Source: Ignelater luminosus
Taxonomy: Eukaryota; Arthropoda; Insecta; Coleoptera; Elateridae
Reading direction: 5' to 3'
NCBI GenBank assembly: GCA_011009095.1
Contig: VTPC01005425.1
Span: 250,342-314,341 of the forward strand
DNA length: 64,000 nucleotides
Below the pieces are notes generated by a model, which made no database searches, was not told the origin of the DNA, and worked only from the letters and a program-made list of their open reading frames with translations. Position 1 is the first letter of the stretch. Each line of letters opens with the position of its first letter. The position numbers were made by a program, and so were the translations under genes. Shown piece after piece: positions 37,314 through 49,170 of the stretch.

Positions 37314-39451
37314 GAGTACTTTAACAAAATATATCCTCCACATTAAGTTACTAAGTGTCCCCCAAAACAAAAAAAAAAGAAGATAAAAATCCTTCAGCAT
37401 ATTAACAATGTGATACATTCCTCAGGAAATAGTTTCTGAACATCATTTAAAAAAATTGTATGAATCAAAATTAACTCTAGTTCACTGCACCCACTACTGT
37501 TTTTCCACAACTACTGTCTTTTTGAAATTTTCACTATAAAATAAAAAAAGTTTGTGTCTCCTATAATTGTCGATGTCCCTTTTTAGAAAACTTTGTGGTA
37601 TTTTAATGAAGATTTTTCACATACATTTTTCTCGCTGTTGTTACTGTTTTCCAAAATATTTCCATTTAAATAGTGATTTGTAATTGTTTTTTAGAATGGC
37701 AAGGGGGTATACACAGCTAGTTGAGAGAACCTTTTATTTAGTTTTGCTTGAAATGTAATATAATAATTACTAGTAACGAATTTAAATGGTTGAAAATAGA
37801 AATCTATTTATTTGTATATTTTATAAAAATTTTACTTGTGGTTTGAGATTTATATATATTAGGAATCTACGATATTCTATTAAATATAATTAATGAGACT
37901 CAGTAAATTGGGAGATTGAGTCGATTGTTATTTTTTTTATTGTGTTTGGTTAGCCATATTTTGTAAGATTTTATTTGCATTTTCAAGATTTTATGATTAA
38001 TGTGTGGAGTATTAAAATATTTAAAAATCAGTATGTAAATGCAAAATTTAAATTTGACTTTCAGAATTCTAAGAATTAATGACCAAAAGGAACTTGACAG
38101 AAAAAAATAACAAAACCTAAAATTAAAATCGCATCAACTTTAAATGAGAATACTTTTTGCCTAATTCATTAATTGTTATTGGTAGATACATTTTTAATTG
38201 TTATTTTCAGTTTATCACTTTTGTAAAATCTTAGAAATGTAATTAAGACATTGTAAGATATTGGCTAAACGAACAAAATAAGAACTCATTAGTTACATTT
38301 AATTAAATTGCTAAATCTTTATTATATTCTACATAGTAGTGTGGAGGTGAAAAATAAACTTTGTAGAGTATTTTATAATAAATTATACATACTTATATGG
38401 AAAAAGTAATATTTGTAAGTTGGTTTTTTACCTCTGTACAAGTTAAATGAAAACGTAGATTTCTAATTGTTTCCAAATTATTGCTGAGAATAACCCCTAT
38501 TATAAAGAAAAAAAATGCATTTAAATAAAATTGTAGGCAAAGAGGTTTGTAATCGTTCCAGAATAGCTGGTCTGTGTAAGTAGTAGGTATTAAACTTTTA
38601 CATAACAACTTTTAATCTATCAATAATCAAACATATTACCAGCTATGTTGATTTCTTGCATACTTATTACGATGTTTTATCATAATGTAAACGCTAAAAT
38701 TAATAATCTTTTAGATGCAGAAATCCATTTTCATATTCTGTTTGCACATTCAATGGTAAAGTGGTTTCTTGTGATTTATATGTACCACTTTCACTTAATC
38801 TTAAATGGGTAATTATAAATTGTGTAGGACACTGCATTGTAACAAGAAAAAATGAGATCTGTCTAGGTTAGCTTTGTACTCTAATATAAATGTCTTGATT
38901 AATATTTTGCAATTTGCATCACTAAAATACAGGTGCAAAAAGACTAACATTTGTTTTATATTTGTACAGATATCACAGAAAAAAATTCCAAATACTTAAC
39001 CGTGTTTACTTTTAATTTAATGACTCGCTCCGCATTTATGAGTGTTTATCTCGATGTACATTGGTATAAAAAAAAATTGTATTTTATTGCATTTTCGGGT
39101 TCATTTGCAATGGACTTGAAATTAGAAAATAAAAAATCTTTTTTACTCATTCATGAAGTAAAAAAGTTAGAACATAAATTCTTGACTGAAGTGGAAAATG
39201 TAATAACATTACTAAGATTTTTCTTTTATATTAGTATAAGTTGCAGATAAACCCGAAATGGCATTGTATGTCAGTTGTCTTTAGTATGTGTACATACAGT
39301 ACCCAGTTTTTGTATTATATGTAATATAGTTTCGTTCATATACATTTCCAAACAACCATTATTTAATAAAATGCTGGAAAGGTAAGGTGTACACCTATTG
39401 AGGATTACTGTTAAAGCTAACCAATTTACCAACTGCTTCAGCATATTATTG

Positions 39452-39459
39452 TGTATATA
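39452..39459 (+). promoter_or_regulatory. Pumilio response element match (TGTATATA)
   Basis: Second exact UGUANAUA match in the probable 3' UTR. A third lies at 40792-40799, just beyond the last AATAAA considered. Confidence 0.3.
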
Positions 39460-40164
39460 TTTTTTGTGATAATCATACATACATTGATCATAGAATTTAC
39501 TTTGTTAATATTATTTGAATGTGGTTTACTATTGTATAACTTGATTTAACATGCTACTGTTAAAAGGATAATATTATTTACACGAGAAATTAAATTGTAA
39601 TTATTTAACAATAAATCTAGATTGTAAAATGACAACTGAAATAGAGGTACTATTGCTTTTGCTGTGGTATTGTTGGTAAATTGGTAAATTACGAGGGCCA
39701 ACAAAATACGAAGGCACCTGAGACTGATGTAAAGAAACTAAAAACAAGCTGTAAAGTGTAAATTCATTGATTTTTTGGTTAACATGTTTGTAAAATGTAT
39801 AAATATATCTGTGTAAAAACCCTGTAAAATTGAACCGTTTTTGGGAATACAATATAATGTAATTAAATATGTAAACTATGTAATCTAAATTGGAAGGATA
39901 TTCTGGTGTTTTGTAGTGTTTATTGTTTTATGCGGCTAATTAGGACAGCCGCGTAGGGTAGCTGGGAGGGGATCACTTAAGTTCATACAACGTTATGGCT
40001 CTCTGTGGATTTCGGCTGTATATTGTATTTATTTATGGATATGCGATCTGTTTATGTAAGTTTGTGTAATCAGCTAATATTTGCATGCCGTTATTTTTTC
40101 TTTCTTTTTTCTTTTAATTAGGTGTTCCTAATTATATGTATGATAAGTATTTTTTAATCACGTT

Positions 40165-40170
40165 AATAAA
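40165..40170 (+). terminator. Candidate pumilio poly(A) signal
   Basis: AATAAA followed 24-40 nt later by TTGTGATTTCGGTTTTT, a GU/U-rich downstream element. This is the best-looking cleavage context among the AATAAA hexamers downstream of the stop codon. Confidence 0.4.
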
Positions 40171-40668
40171 ACATTTCATTATTGCTTTTAAGTTGTGATT
40201 TCGGTTTTTAAATATTAAGGAATTCTTTCATTTGTTAAGAAACAATTGCTTAATTTTTTGTATTACACATTTGCTTGCAAAGTTACGGTTCATTTCGTAA
40301 TTAGGCCTGTTTACGCCGTTATATAAGATATTAGATAGAGTACACTGTTTCATAGAATTTTTCCTATCTTTCGCTAAACACGTTCTTTAACCATGTGTAA
40401 AGACTCTTGTATTTTATAATCTATTTTGTATTTTTTATACAGTATAGTAATTAATTTGTGTTTTTCGACCTGTAGAATATTAAAGGGAACGTGTTGAGCG
40501 GATAATGGACAGTAGAACAATCACAACAATCAATGTGTAGACCATTCTTTTAGTATAGGCACCCTTACATATTGTTCTATATAGCTCCTAGTGTCTTGTA
40601 TATTATTATAATAGCTGTACAAAGCGGCACTACGGTGTCGGTAACATATTTGTAATTTAATTCATTAT

Positions 40669-40674
40669 AATAAA
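40669..40674 (+). terminator. Candidate distal pumilio poly(A) signal
   Basis: AATAAA followed by a T-rich stretch (TTTTTGCTTTATTATTTTGC). Recognisable transposons begin a few hundred bases further on. Confidence 0.35.
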
Positions 40675-41064
40675 AAGCCAGTAATAGTAATTTTTGCTTT
40701 ATTATTTTGCTTGCTTACCACCCACCATACTTACACATAATATTAATAGTTGACAATGTCTTTTGTAGTACTTAATTGCAAGACCTAATTGTGTATATAT
40801 TCTGCAAATATTAACAATGATAAATTTGTAAGTGTAACTTTCACAGAATTTAAATTACAGATGTTTTCTTAAATTCCACACATGACATAGGAATAACAGC
40901 TGAGATACCCTATTTTCCTGTATAGGTGAAGGTATAGTGAAGTTCATGTTAGAAATAAAAAACTGAGGTTATGTTATTAACTTTCATTTTGACAAGTTTA
41001 TATTCTGGGACACATTTCAATTCTGGTTGTTTTGTGTAGGGTGAGGTATCAGTTCATTAAACCT

Positions 41065-41611
41065 CTGATTTATATGCAAAAGATTTGTGCGAAATATGTG
41101 CATGTATAATATATGCAGGAATTTTGTGGAAAGTATGAAGTAAGATGTCCAAAATATGCACGGTAAAAATGCACTTTGCGAGTTTCAACTTGAAATTCTG
41201 ATTTATTTTTAATTTAATTTGGTAATGTGCAACATTAACAAAAGGAATAAATTACAAGTTAATAAAAACTGGTTGTTGAGAGTTTAAGAGTTGCTGCACA
41301 AATCAGTAGAACTTTCCAGCAAAAAAAAAAAACAAGTGCAGAATTAAATTATGCAGATGTACATATTTTCAGTAAAGATCAATACTTTGTAGGAACAAAA
41401 TCCAACAACTACATTAAAATATTGCAAGACGAAGATGATTTTCTACCAACAAGATTAAAAATCAACTTTTCTTTGTATGTAAATACACCAAAAATTTAAG
41501 AAATTATTAGAATTTGCTGTAAAAAAAAGACAAGATATGCAGTAAATTTTAAAAAATATGAACAAATATGCATGTCGTATATGCAAAAATATGCATTTTG
41601 CATAAAATCTG
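41065..41611. mobile_element. TATGCA-rich inverted-repeat element
   Basis: The left end CTGATTTATATGCAAAAG and right end TTTTGCATAAAATCTG are imperfect inverted repeats. Both ends carry many TATGCA/TGCATA words. Such sub-terminal repeats are usual binding sites for a transposase. About 550 bp, no coding capacity; superfamily not assigned. Confidence 0.5.
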
Positions 41612-42055
41612 AACTTGAGTTATACAAGTTCACACTGCTAACACCACTGAACAAGCTTGGCAAAATCGTTTTCACTGGTAACCTATACAATCCTATATCA
41701 AGTGATCAGGATTGGAAAAAATCAAAAATCAATGATCTTTTCATAAAAATCAATAAATCAAGATTTATTTGATTTTTATTAATTTTATGTATACATTAAG
41801 TTAATTCAAGTGACAATACATCTATAATCGTAAAAGAAATGAATAACCACCACTATAGCTCTTTAGTAAGAATGGCATCAGGTCTTCAGGCACTTGGTTG
41901 CCTTAAGCAGCTTCTTGAGAAAGTAGTTATTAATAATAAATGGGTCATTCTTTAAATTACCATTTTTAAATTATGCTAATATAGTACATTACATTAGCCT
42001 GTCGCAACAATTGATATAAAAATATTAATCATACATAATAACTGTAAGAAATATA

Positions 42056-43070
42056 CAGTGTGTCCAAGATAAGGATGCACAGCATGGGGATCTTGGGAAT
42101 GGTAAGAGATACAGGATTGGTTAAATGGGATCAAAGTTGGCTATTTATAGGACCTTTCTGTTGTCGTTTGCGATATCTAGATATCTTGAATAGTTTTACA
42201 GATATTTAAAAAAAAGTAGATTTCTTGATTTTTTGTTATTATTTTTTCTTTTACTGATTTGAAGAGATATCGGACAACTAAAACCACTTTTCCATTGCCA
42301 CTTTTTGCTCTCTATTAAGATACGCTAACAAAATCCCTGTATAATGTTACGGTTTCGAGTAACCATCATCAACCTCATTTTTTAAATAGGCAGAAAAACA
42401 ATTGAAAATTATTTTGAATAGCTCTTGTTGTCACGATTCTAATGATGTAAACATGATAGGGCTATTTTGATTTCTTATGCTATAAATTAATGCATTCTGT
42501 AGTAGCCTGGCCTGCATGATCACCTGATCTAACACCGTTAGATTTCTTTCCTCTGGGGTTTTATGTCAGGAATCATGTGCTCAACCAAAATTTTGAAGAT
42601 GAACAGCAATTATTAGAGTTGGCCACAGGAGCGTTCAACACAAAAAAATCAAAACCAAAATAACCCTATCATGTTTACATCATTAGAATCATGACAATAA
42701 GAGCTATTCAAAACAATTTTCAATTGTTTTTCCACCTATTTAACAAAATGAGGTTGATAATGCTTACTCGAAACCGAAACTTTGTACAGGAATTTTGTTA
42801 GTGTATTTTAATAGAGAACAAAAAGTGGCAATGGAAAAGTGGTTTTAGTTTTCCTATATCTCTTCAAATAAAAGAAAGAAAAAATAATAACGAAAATCGA
42901 GAAATCTACTTTTTTTTTAAATATCTCTAAACCTATCCAAGATATCTAAATTTTGCAAACGCCAACAAAAAGGTCCTATAAATAGGCAACTTTCATCCCA
43001 GTTAACCAATCCTGTATTTCTTACCGTTTCCAAGATCCCCATGCTGTGCATCCTTATCTTGGACACACTG
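42056..43070. mobile_element. 1-kb Tc1/mariner foldback element with TA duplications
   Basis: The left terminus CAGTGTGTCCAAGATAAGGA and right terminus TCCTTATCTTGGACACACTG are exact reverse complements, flanked by TA at 42054-42055 and 43071-43072. The arms stay complementary over about 415 bp each (about 42056-42474 and 42651-43070), with scattered mismatches. The spacer holds a transposase remnant (next entry). This fits a composite of two inverted ends of one Tc1/mariner element. Confidence 0.9.
42503..42605 (+). pseudogene. Transposase C-terminal remnant inside the foldback
   Basis: Plus-strand translation reads WPA, a TGA stop, then SPDLTPLDFFPLGFYVRNHV. This is the third catalytic-residue region of the same Tc1/mariner-type transposase family seen at 34480-34675 and 52113-52450. 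The in-frame stop is at a position that is Arg (CGA) in relatives. Confidence 0.75.
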
Positions 43071-43075
43071 TACAC

Positions 43076-43589
43076 ATTCACAGTTTTTTTGCATGAGGGT
43101 TGGTTATGAATTTTTTTTGTTAGGTTGTACATAACAAGTATTTTAATTGTTATTTCGTTGTACAGCTTGGATAACCTCAAAACTTAATCAGTGTCACTGC
43201 ACAGAATACACTGTTGTCAAATCTATTGCCTATGTGAAATAGAAATATTTAAACAGTTAGGATGTCTTTTTGCAAATAGATTATTCTCATAACAATTTGA
43301 TATTGTTTCTGTTATATTAAAGGTGTATTCAAAAAGACATCTAAAAATGCCCAAAATTAACTAACTATGAAAAAAACTGGACTTATAACTTACTAATCTG
43401 CAGACATAAAAATTAGGAAAGATGTTAGTTCCATTTTATATAAAACTTTCAACATTGTGTTTGTAGGTGTTCCGTCATGCAATCTAACCTAAAATCATTT
43501 AAAAAGTCTAACCATACATGTAAGACCAGTTCACACTGCTAAATTGGGTGAAGCTCCATGACCAACCCTCATGCAAAAAAGCTGTGAAT
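43076..43589. mobile_element. Element with 33-bp terminal inverted repeats
   Basis: ATTCACAG-TTTTTTTGCATGAGGGTTGG at the left is matched, inverted, by CCAACCCTCATGCAAAAAAG-CTGTGAAT at the right with only a few mismatches. It abuts the right end of the foldback at 42056-43070 within six bases. Non-coding; no clear target duplication. Confidence 0.75.
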
Positions 43590-45206
43590 GCATAATAAAT
43601 TGCTACCTTAACGCGTTAACGAATCTTATTAATGATTTAAATTATTGATTAAAATTTAAAAAAATCAGGACAATTGATAGTGCTATTGCACATATCAAGC
43701 AAAAGTTACCGCACTTTTCCCTGGCGCAAGAAATACTTGTCTAAATGTTAAATCTGAATACCAACAAGAATTATATCACATTAATTGCATGGTCAGTTCA
43801 AATGGTTTTGAGTAAGAACTACACGTCTAGGCAAGAAATTGAAACGGACCTCTGTTATCATTATTAACATTAAAAAAGTAAACACTTGCGTACAAAGAGA
43901 ACAAAGAATTGTTTAAATTTTTTACACATACTAAGTAATAGCATAAAGAATTTGTATAAACTATATGGCTCATCACATACCAAAATTCCTTACAATGTTT
44001 CAGAAACTTTCAATGATTTATACCTTACATTTCTATATGGCTATATGACAATGTATATCAAGATTGACCAACTTCACTATATCTTTATCGTTTTACTCAA
44101 AGATTGCTGTTGCTACTCATTTAGTGAAAAGACATTTTGGTAATGCAAGCAATAAGGAGCATCCAGGGCTTCTGCAAGAACCCAAACATACTGTTTTTGC
44201 TACTCTTTAAGAGCAAAGTGTGTTTTTGATTGACTGCTTGGATCTGGAATATTGTGTTTGATTGCTTTCAGACAACTCCAGAAATGCTTGAATCTGCCCT
44301 GACTCGGAAAGTTGAGCAGCTGGGGATACTCTTTATTAAACCTGATGTGTTATTAAGTTTAATTGTCACTTGAAAAAGCTAATAATTTACTATGCAAGTT
44401 GGATTTGTGTTTGCAAGCTCATACTTCTGTTATAGTCTTCTAATTTCATAATGGTACCTGGAGCAAATTTTCTATAAAATCTTAAAAAAATAGAAGAAAA
44501 AAGTATGCAGTCTATTTTATTTTTCATTTTAGGTACTTTAATTTAATCTTTACTTTCTAAATAGCTTTATGTGAAAATAGGTTTTTACTAGACCCTCCAC
44601 TTTGCTTCAGCATCTCTAGGCCCATCCTGTGTTATGTAGGCTTGGCCAGTTGTGTTTCTCTTCTTGTTAACCTCCTTAACAGTGAAAATATATTTATGTG
44701 GTTATCTATGACCAGTGATTTGGCCTCATTTTTCTAAAGGATCTATCAGAAACTGATAGAGCTTTGCATGTTTGGGCTAAGCCTTCATCTTTGATGGCCC
44801 AAGGTCAGACTTTGTCTTTCAACAAGCCACCTGTGGTGGCTGACAGTCAAACTGTATTTTCTCAAAAGACCTGTCAAATAGAAAACAAGAGATTGGTGTT
44901 ATTTTATTCAGTCAGTTTCCTAAGCTAAATCATTTACCATGAGTCCATGATCATTACAGGTAAAAGGCATTTTTCGTCATTTGTGCATTAAAATTCACCT
45001 CTCTTCAACACTACTAATAAAGAAAGCTCCAATTGCGATACAATCACTTATTTTTGAATATCTATCAGAAAAAAAATAAAAAACAATCAATAGTGATTGA
45101 TGTCCAAGAAAACAAGACTAGTTGGAAACCTTTTGATTTAAAAGCATTTTCTCTTAACATTGAACCAGAATAAAATACCTATTGCTAAAAAAATATAAGA
45201 AGCTAA
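43590..45206. other. Intergenic, unclassified
   Basis: No gene is recognised. The stretch 44120-44860 is less AT-rich than its surroundings and has a decayed-repeat feel, but no motif could be named. Confidence 0.4.
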
Positions 45207-45484
45207 ATTTTTTCCTAGTTGGTTTCTGAAACAACTGCGTGTATTGTGCACATTCTATTCTTTGTGAGCCAAGAATAACGCAATAGACATGTAAGTGACA
45301 CTCAGACATTGGAAGTAACGTGNNNNNNNNNNNNNNNNNNNNNNNNNNNNNNNNNNNNNNNNNNNNNNATTTTTTCCTAGTTGGTTTCTGAAACAACTGC
45401 GTGTATTGTGCACATTCTATTCTTTGTGAGCCAAGAATAACGCAATAGACATGTAAGTGACACTCAGACATTGGAAGTAACGTG
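45207..45484. other. Assembly gap flanked by exact 116-bp duplication
   Basis: N bases fill 45323-45368. The 116 bases before the gap (45207-45322) are identical to the 116 after it (45369-45484). The simplest reading is two overlapping contig ends that were not merged, so the true gap is zero or negative and one copy should be removed. The ORF that spans it on the minus strand is an artefact. Confidence 0.95.
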
Positions 45485-45974
45485 TTACATGTAACGCGTT
45501 ACTTGTAATTAATTACATTTTTCAGTAACGCTAAAGGTAACGCGTTACTTTATAAAGACGCAGTAAAGTAATTGTAACTAATTACAAAAAGCGTGTAACG
45601 GTAACGACTTCAGGTCGTTACTTTTGCGTTACTCGAATAATCGATTTTCAAATTTAGTTTTGGTGATGTTCAGAAAATACATATTTTCATATTGTGTAAT
45701 TCTAAGAGTTGTACAAGTAAGCTTATACAAAGAAAAATTAATTAGAATCACTTTGAATCTTGATGGGTTCTATAAAGTTTTTTTTAATTTTCTTTATAGA
45801 ATCAAAATAACTGACAGTAACGGTAAAGTAACTTAGTTACATATTTGCAGGAACTGTAATGGTCACTAGTTACTTTTTAAAATCAAGTAACTGTAATTGT
45901 AACTAATTACATTTTTTGATAAGGTAACTGTAACTGTAACTAATTACTTTTTTAAAGTAACTTTCCAATGTCTG
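45465..45974. mobile_element. Non-autonomous hAT element with perfect 8-bp target duplication
   Basis: Ends CAGACATTGG (45465-45474) and CCAATGTCTG (45965-45974) are perfect inverted repeats, flanked on both sides by GTGACACT (45457-45464 and 45975-45982). Eight-base duplications are the hAT signature. The interior is packed with GTTAC/GTAAC words (GTAACGCGTTAC and similar), a style known from other hAT ends. No coding capacity. The perfect duplication points to a young insertion. Confidence 0.93.
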
Positions 45975-45982
45975 GTGACACT

Positions 45983-46777
45983 GTTGTAGGTTAAAACCTT
46001 AAAGCATACACTCAATTTTATTGTTTATGTGTTTATGACATCAAAAAGAAGGTTATCAGTTTCAATGTATGTGTCTCAAGTTAGAACTATTGGAATACAA
46101 AGAAAAAATGATGTAAACAAAATATATTAGTAAAGCTAGTCATTATAGTATTGTCGTTTCTGTAATACAGCTTTTGAGCACTATAATATTTTAAATCTTT
46201 AAATGAAAATGAAAGTGATGTTATATTCAATACCCAACATCGACACATAATCACCTAGCGGACTACGTTAAACTAAAAGAATGCACGTGGTATATTGGAT
46301 GATTGCTAAAGGAGAAATAACATCTGATATCAGCAATCCCTTTGTGCTACTAGTCAGTTTTCTTTCATTGGTCATATTAATATTCAGTCCTTGAAATGCC
46401 AAATCTCAAATTCTGTTCATCTGAAATATGACATGGCAATACAAATTTTAGTTTTTAATATTTAGGCCTGATTGCACCAACGCACGATTTGATTGCCATC
46501 GAATTGCTGATTTTAAAAACATATACGTAAAAAAAACCTATAATCAATTTTGATAGCAAGCAAATCTAAAAGTGTCGATGGTCAACCATTCTAAGTGACT
46601 GATTTTGACGCTTTCTAGAGTCTAGAGAAAGAGAAGCTCCTGTTCTATATGGTCCATATGAACCATCAGAACATGATCTTGTTTTCCATTATTTTGAAGT
46701 GCATCCAGATTCAAAAGATAGGTACCTTATTTTCCATAATATTATGCCTCATAAGTGTAAAATAGTAGCATATTATA
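45983..46777. other. Intergenic, nothing named
   Basis: AT-rich. GGCCTGATTGCACCAACG at about 46466 resembles the left end of a MITE like that at 12538, but no right end was found. Confidence 0.4.
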
Positions 46778-47784
46778 CAGCGTGTTTTGCAATTTGAGGG
46801 CCAAAGCGAATATACGTTTCGGGTCATTTTGGGTCAAAAAGTTCTAATAAACATACCTACATTGCGAACGCCGGCTGTCTCTGTGCATCTGAGGCCAAAA
46901 TCCTCGGATACGTCAATCTTATTTCCCAATGCGGCATCTATTCGAATGATTTCGTTGTTTCTTTACCCCCACCCTTATCCCCACCCTTACCCCCCTCGAA
47001 GACGTCATCAATTTTCTTTAATGGCAACCCCCATCTTTTCTTACAGCTTCTGATTCTCTTATTAAAAATTCTGCATCATTCGAATAGATACCCCATTGGG
47101 AAATAAGTGGTTGACGTATCCGAGAATTTTGGCCTTAAATGCACAGAGAATTTTTTATTTAAAGCAGTGATTCTTGGGGTAAACATTGGTTGGTTGAACC
47201 CAACTTGCAAAAAGTGAAATTGTTTCCTTAGGAAGGTACAGGCCTTTAAAGTTTTCATTTTTACTTTTTACTATAACTTAAAAACTATTGATGTGATTTT
47301 ATTCAAATTTGTTATACTCAGATTTCAATTATCGACCGACAAACAAGATGGTGATATTGGATTTTATGATGATAATAGAGCGCTAGCTACGCTACTTCGG
47401 CAAGCAGTTTCTGAAATTCCAAAACGTCGCCAGAAAAAAAGTTTTGAACAAAAACTGCTTGCCAAAGTAGCATCGCTAGCGTCTTCTACTATCATCATAA
47501 AAGCCAACCTCATTGTCTTATTTGCCAATAATTGAAATTTAAGTATACCAAATTTGAACAAAATTGCATTGATAGTTCTTGAGTTGTAGTAACAAATAAA
47601 AATGAACATTTCAACTTTGAGGCTTGTAACTTCTTAAAGAAGTAATCTCGCTTATTGCAAGTTAGTCTCAATCGACCTATTTCTACCCTTAAACGTAGAC
47701 TTATTACTTTCCAGACACCTTGCATTCACTGTAGTCCTTGAGTTGCAGAACTGTATTCCTAACTTCTCTTCATGAAACACCCTG
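46778..47784. mobile_element. 1-kb palindromic foldback element
   Basis: The left end CAGCGTGTTT and right end AAACACCCTG form short inverted termini. The core is a long inverted repeat centred near 47430: GGCAAGCAGTTTCTG with AAACTGCTTGCC, then GATGATAATAGAGCGCTAGC with GCTAGCGTCTTCTACTATC, continuing outward to about 47200 and 47670. A second nested foldback occupies about 46886-47150 (GCATCTATTCGAATGAT with ATCATTCGAATAGATA), making the left side longer. ORFs of about 80 codons on both strands are products of the palindrome. Confidence 0.8.
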
Positions 47785-48746
47785 CATATTTTGGCTTTTT
47801 CCCTTAGGCCTACGGATCATTGGTTAAATTTAACTAGGAGGTTATTGCCATGAATATAATTGTAAGAGTAACAACAGTTTAATCTATAACAATAATCCTT
47901 TAAATTTAAGCAAGTAAAATTAAACGTATACTCTTTGAGGTAGGTCGGCAGTGAAATTTACATTGTCTAACATGTTTTATATTCTAGGAGCTAATGTCTA
48001 TAGCTCAGAGCAACTACTAACATTATGTCGATTCAGTTGTTCGAAAGTATAGGTGAAAAGAAGTTATTTGGCCAGATGCGAGTCCCGGACAAAAACGCAA
48101 ATAAGAACACTGTAAAAGAGACTTGTTATAAATTTATGCTCATATCAGTTACTACATCAGCTATCATAGTGTCAAAGCAACTAGAAGTTTTATATCGATT
48201 TATATTCTTTAGATTTGCATTTTTTATCACTTTCATGTTACCGTTCCGTTTGCGTCAATTGTGCATCTCCCTTTCATTCAAAAGCGCCATCTATTTGTCC
48301 ATGATTTTCACGAACATTTAACATTAGATACGAACCTTAGTATGAACACTGCCCAAATGCAAATTAACCAACATTTACAAGAATAACACGGTAGATTCAA
48401 ATGTAGTTATGACTTGTGCCGTTGGTGGGTAAAATCGTCAATTTGGTTGAATCGCTTTTTGTATTTTTTTTTAATTGACGGATCAATCTCTTTATCCACC
48501 CATTAGGGCAATTTTAAATATTCAAATTTGTTTTGTTGTGTGTTTCTGTTAGATTTGAAAACATGCGTTTTGGATTAAACATGGCCACCGACCCTACTGC
48601 TTTGCCCTTGTAGGTATGTGTACAGTGCTTTCGTAAAGTAGTGCATAAATTCTTTCAAAATTCAGGAACGAACTTTTAGGAAAAACGCTCGGACCCGTCG
48701 ATTTTTATTTTTAAATGCGCATTTTTTTAAACAGAAAATATTTATA
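47785..48746. other. Intergenic, nothing recognised
   Basis: A 98-codon plus-strand ORF at 48025-48321 has no family resemblance and is probably chance. Confidence 0.4.
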
Positions 48747-49170
48747 CAGGGTGAGGCATGTAGAGGATATGATGTCATCAAAATCTTTTTTAATGGCAAC
48801 CCCTATATTGTATTACAGAATTTAAAGGAGCACATTTTTTACATACGGTAAGCTAATTATGGGTATAGGTCACATAAGAAAGTAGCCAAGACGACGAATA
48901 AATTGTCAATAACTTCTGGAGATATACGGTCAGTGAATTTAGAAGATTTAAAAGCAAGAATTCGTTAAGAAATACGACGGTATTTCCAGAAGTTATTGAC
49001 AATATTCAACAAAAATTTATTTGTCGTTTTGGCTACTGTCAGGTTGCCAACGGTGCACAATTTGAACGTTTAATTTAGTTGTCTTTTGAATTTTGCATTA
49101 CCAGTAGATTTAATATTGTGAAATTCTGAGATCGTTTTTCTTCAAAATTTTCTTATGTGACCTATACCCA
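48747..49170. mobile_element. Repeat element with internal foldback
   Basis: It starts TA-CAGGGTGAGGCATG like other repeats here. GGGTATAGGTCACATAAGAA (48861) is complementary to TTCTTATGTGACCTATACCC (about 49150-49169), and TTGTCAATAACTTCTGGA (48903) to TCCAGAAGTTATTGACAA (48985). The module GATGTCATCAAAATCTTTTTTAATGG (48769) is shared with the element near 46973. Right boundary uncertain. Confidence 0.65.

Larger units (their letters stand above)
36385..40690 (+). other. pum: Probable pumilio 3' UTR
   Basis: AT-rich and without ORFs of interest. Unlike the sequence on both sides it shows no recognisable transposon ends over 4.3 kb, which suggests selection against insertions. Candidate poly(A) signals AATAAA lie at 36888-36893, 40165-40170 (followed about 25 nt later by a GT-rich stretch) and 40669-40674. 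Long 3' UTRs are usual for pumilio mRNAs. The true 3' end cannot be set without transcript data. Confidence 0.6.

Noticed and set aside
45154-45471. 105-codon minus-strand ORF containing a repeated peptide
   Set aside because: It crosses the N gap and repeats because of the duplicated contig ends.
47293-47609. Opposing 80-codon ORFs on both strands
   Set aside because: Both arise from the palindromic core of the foldback at 46778-47784.
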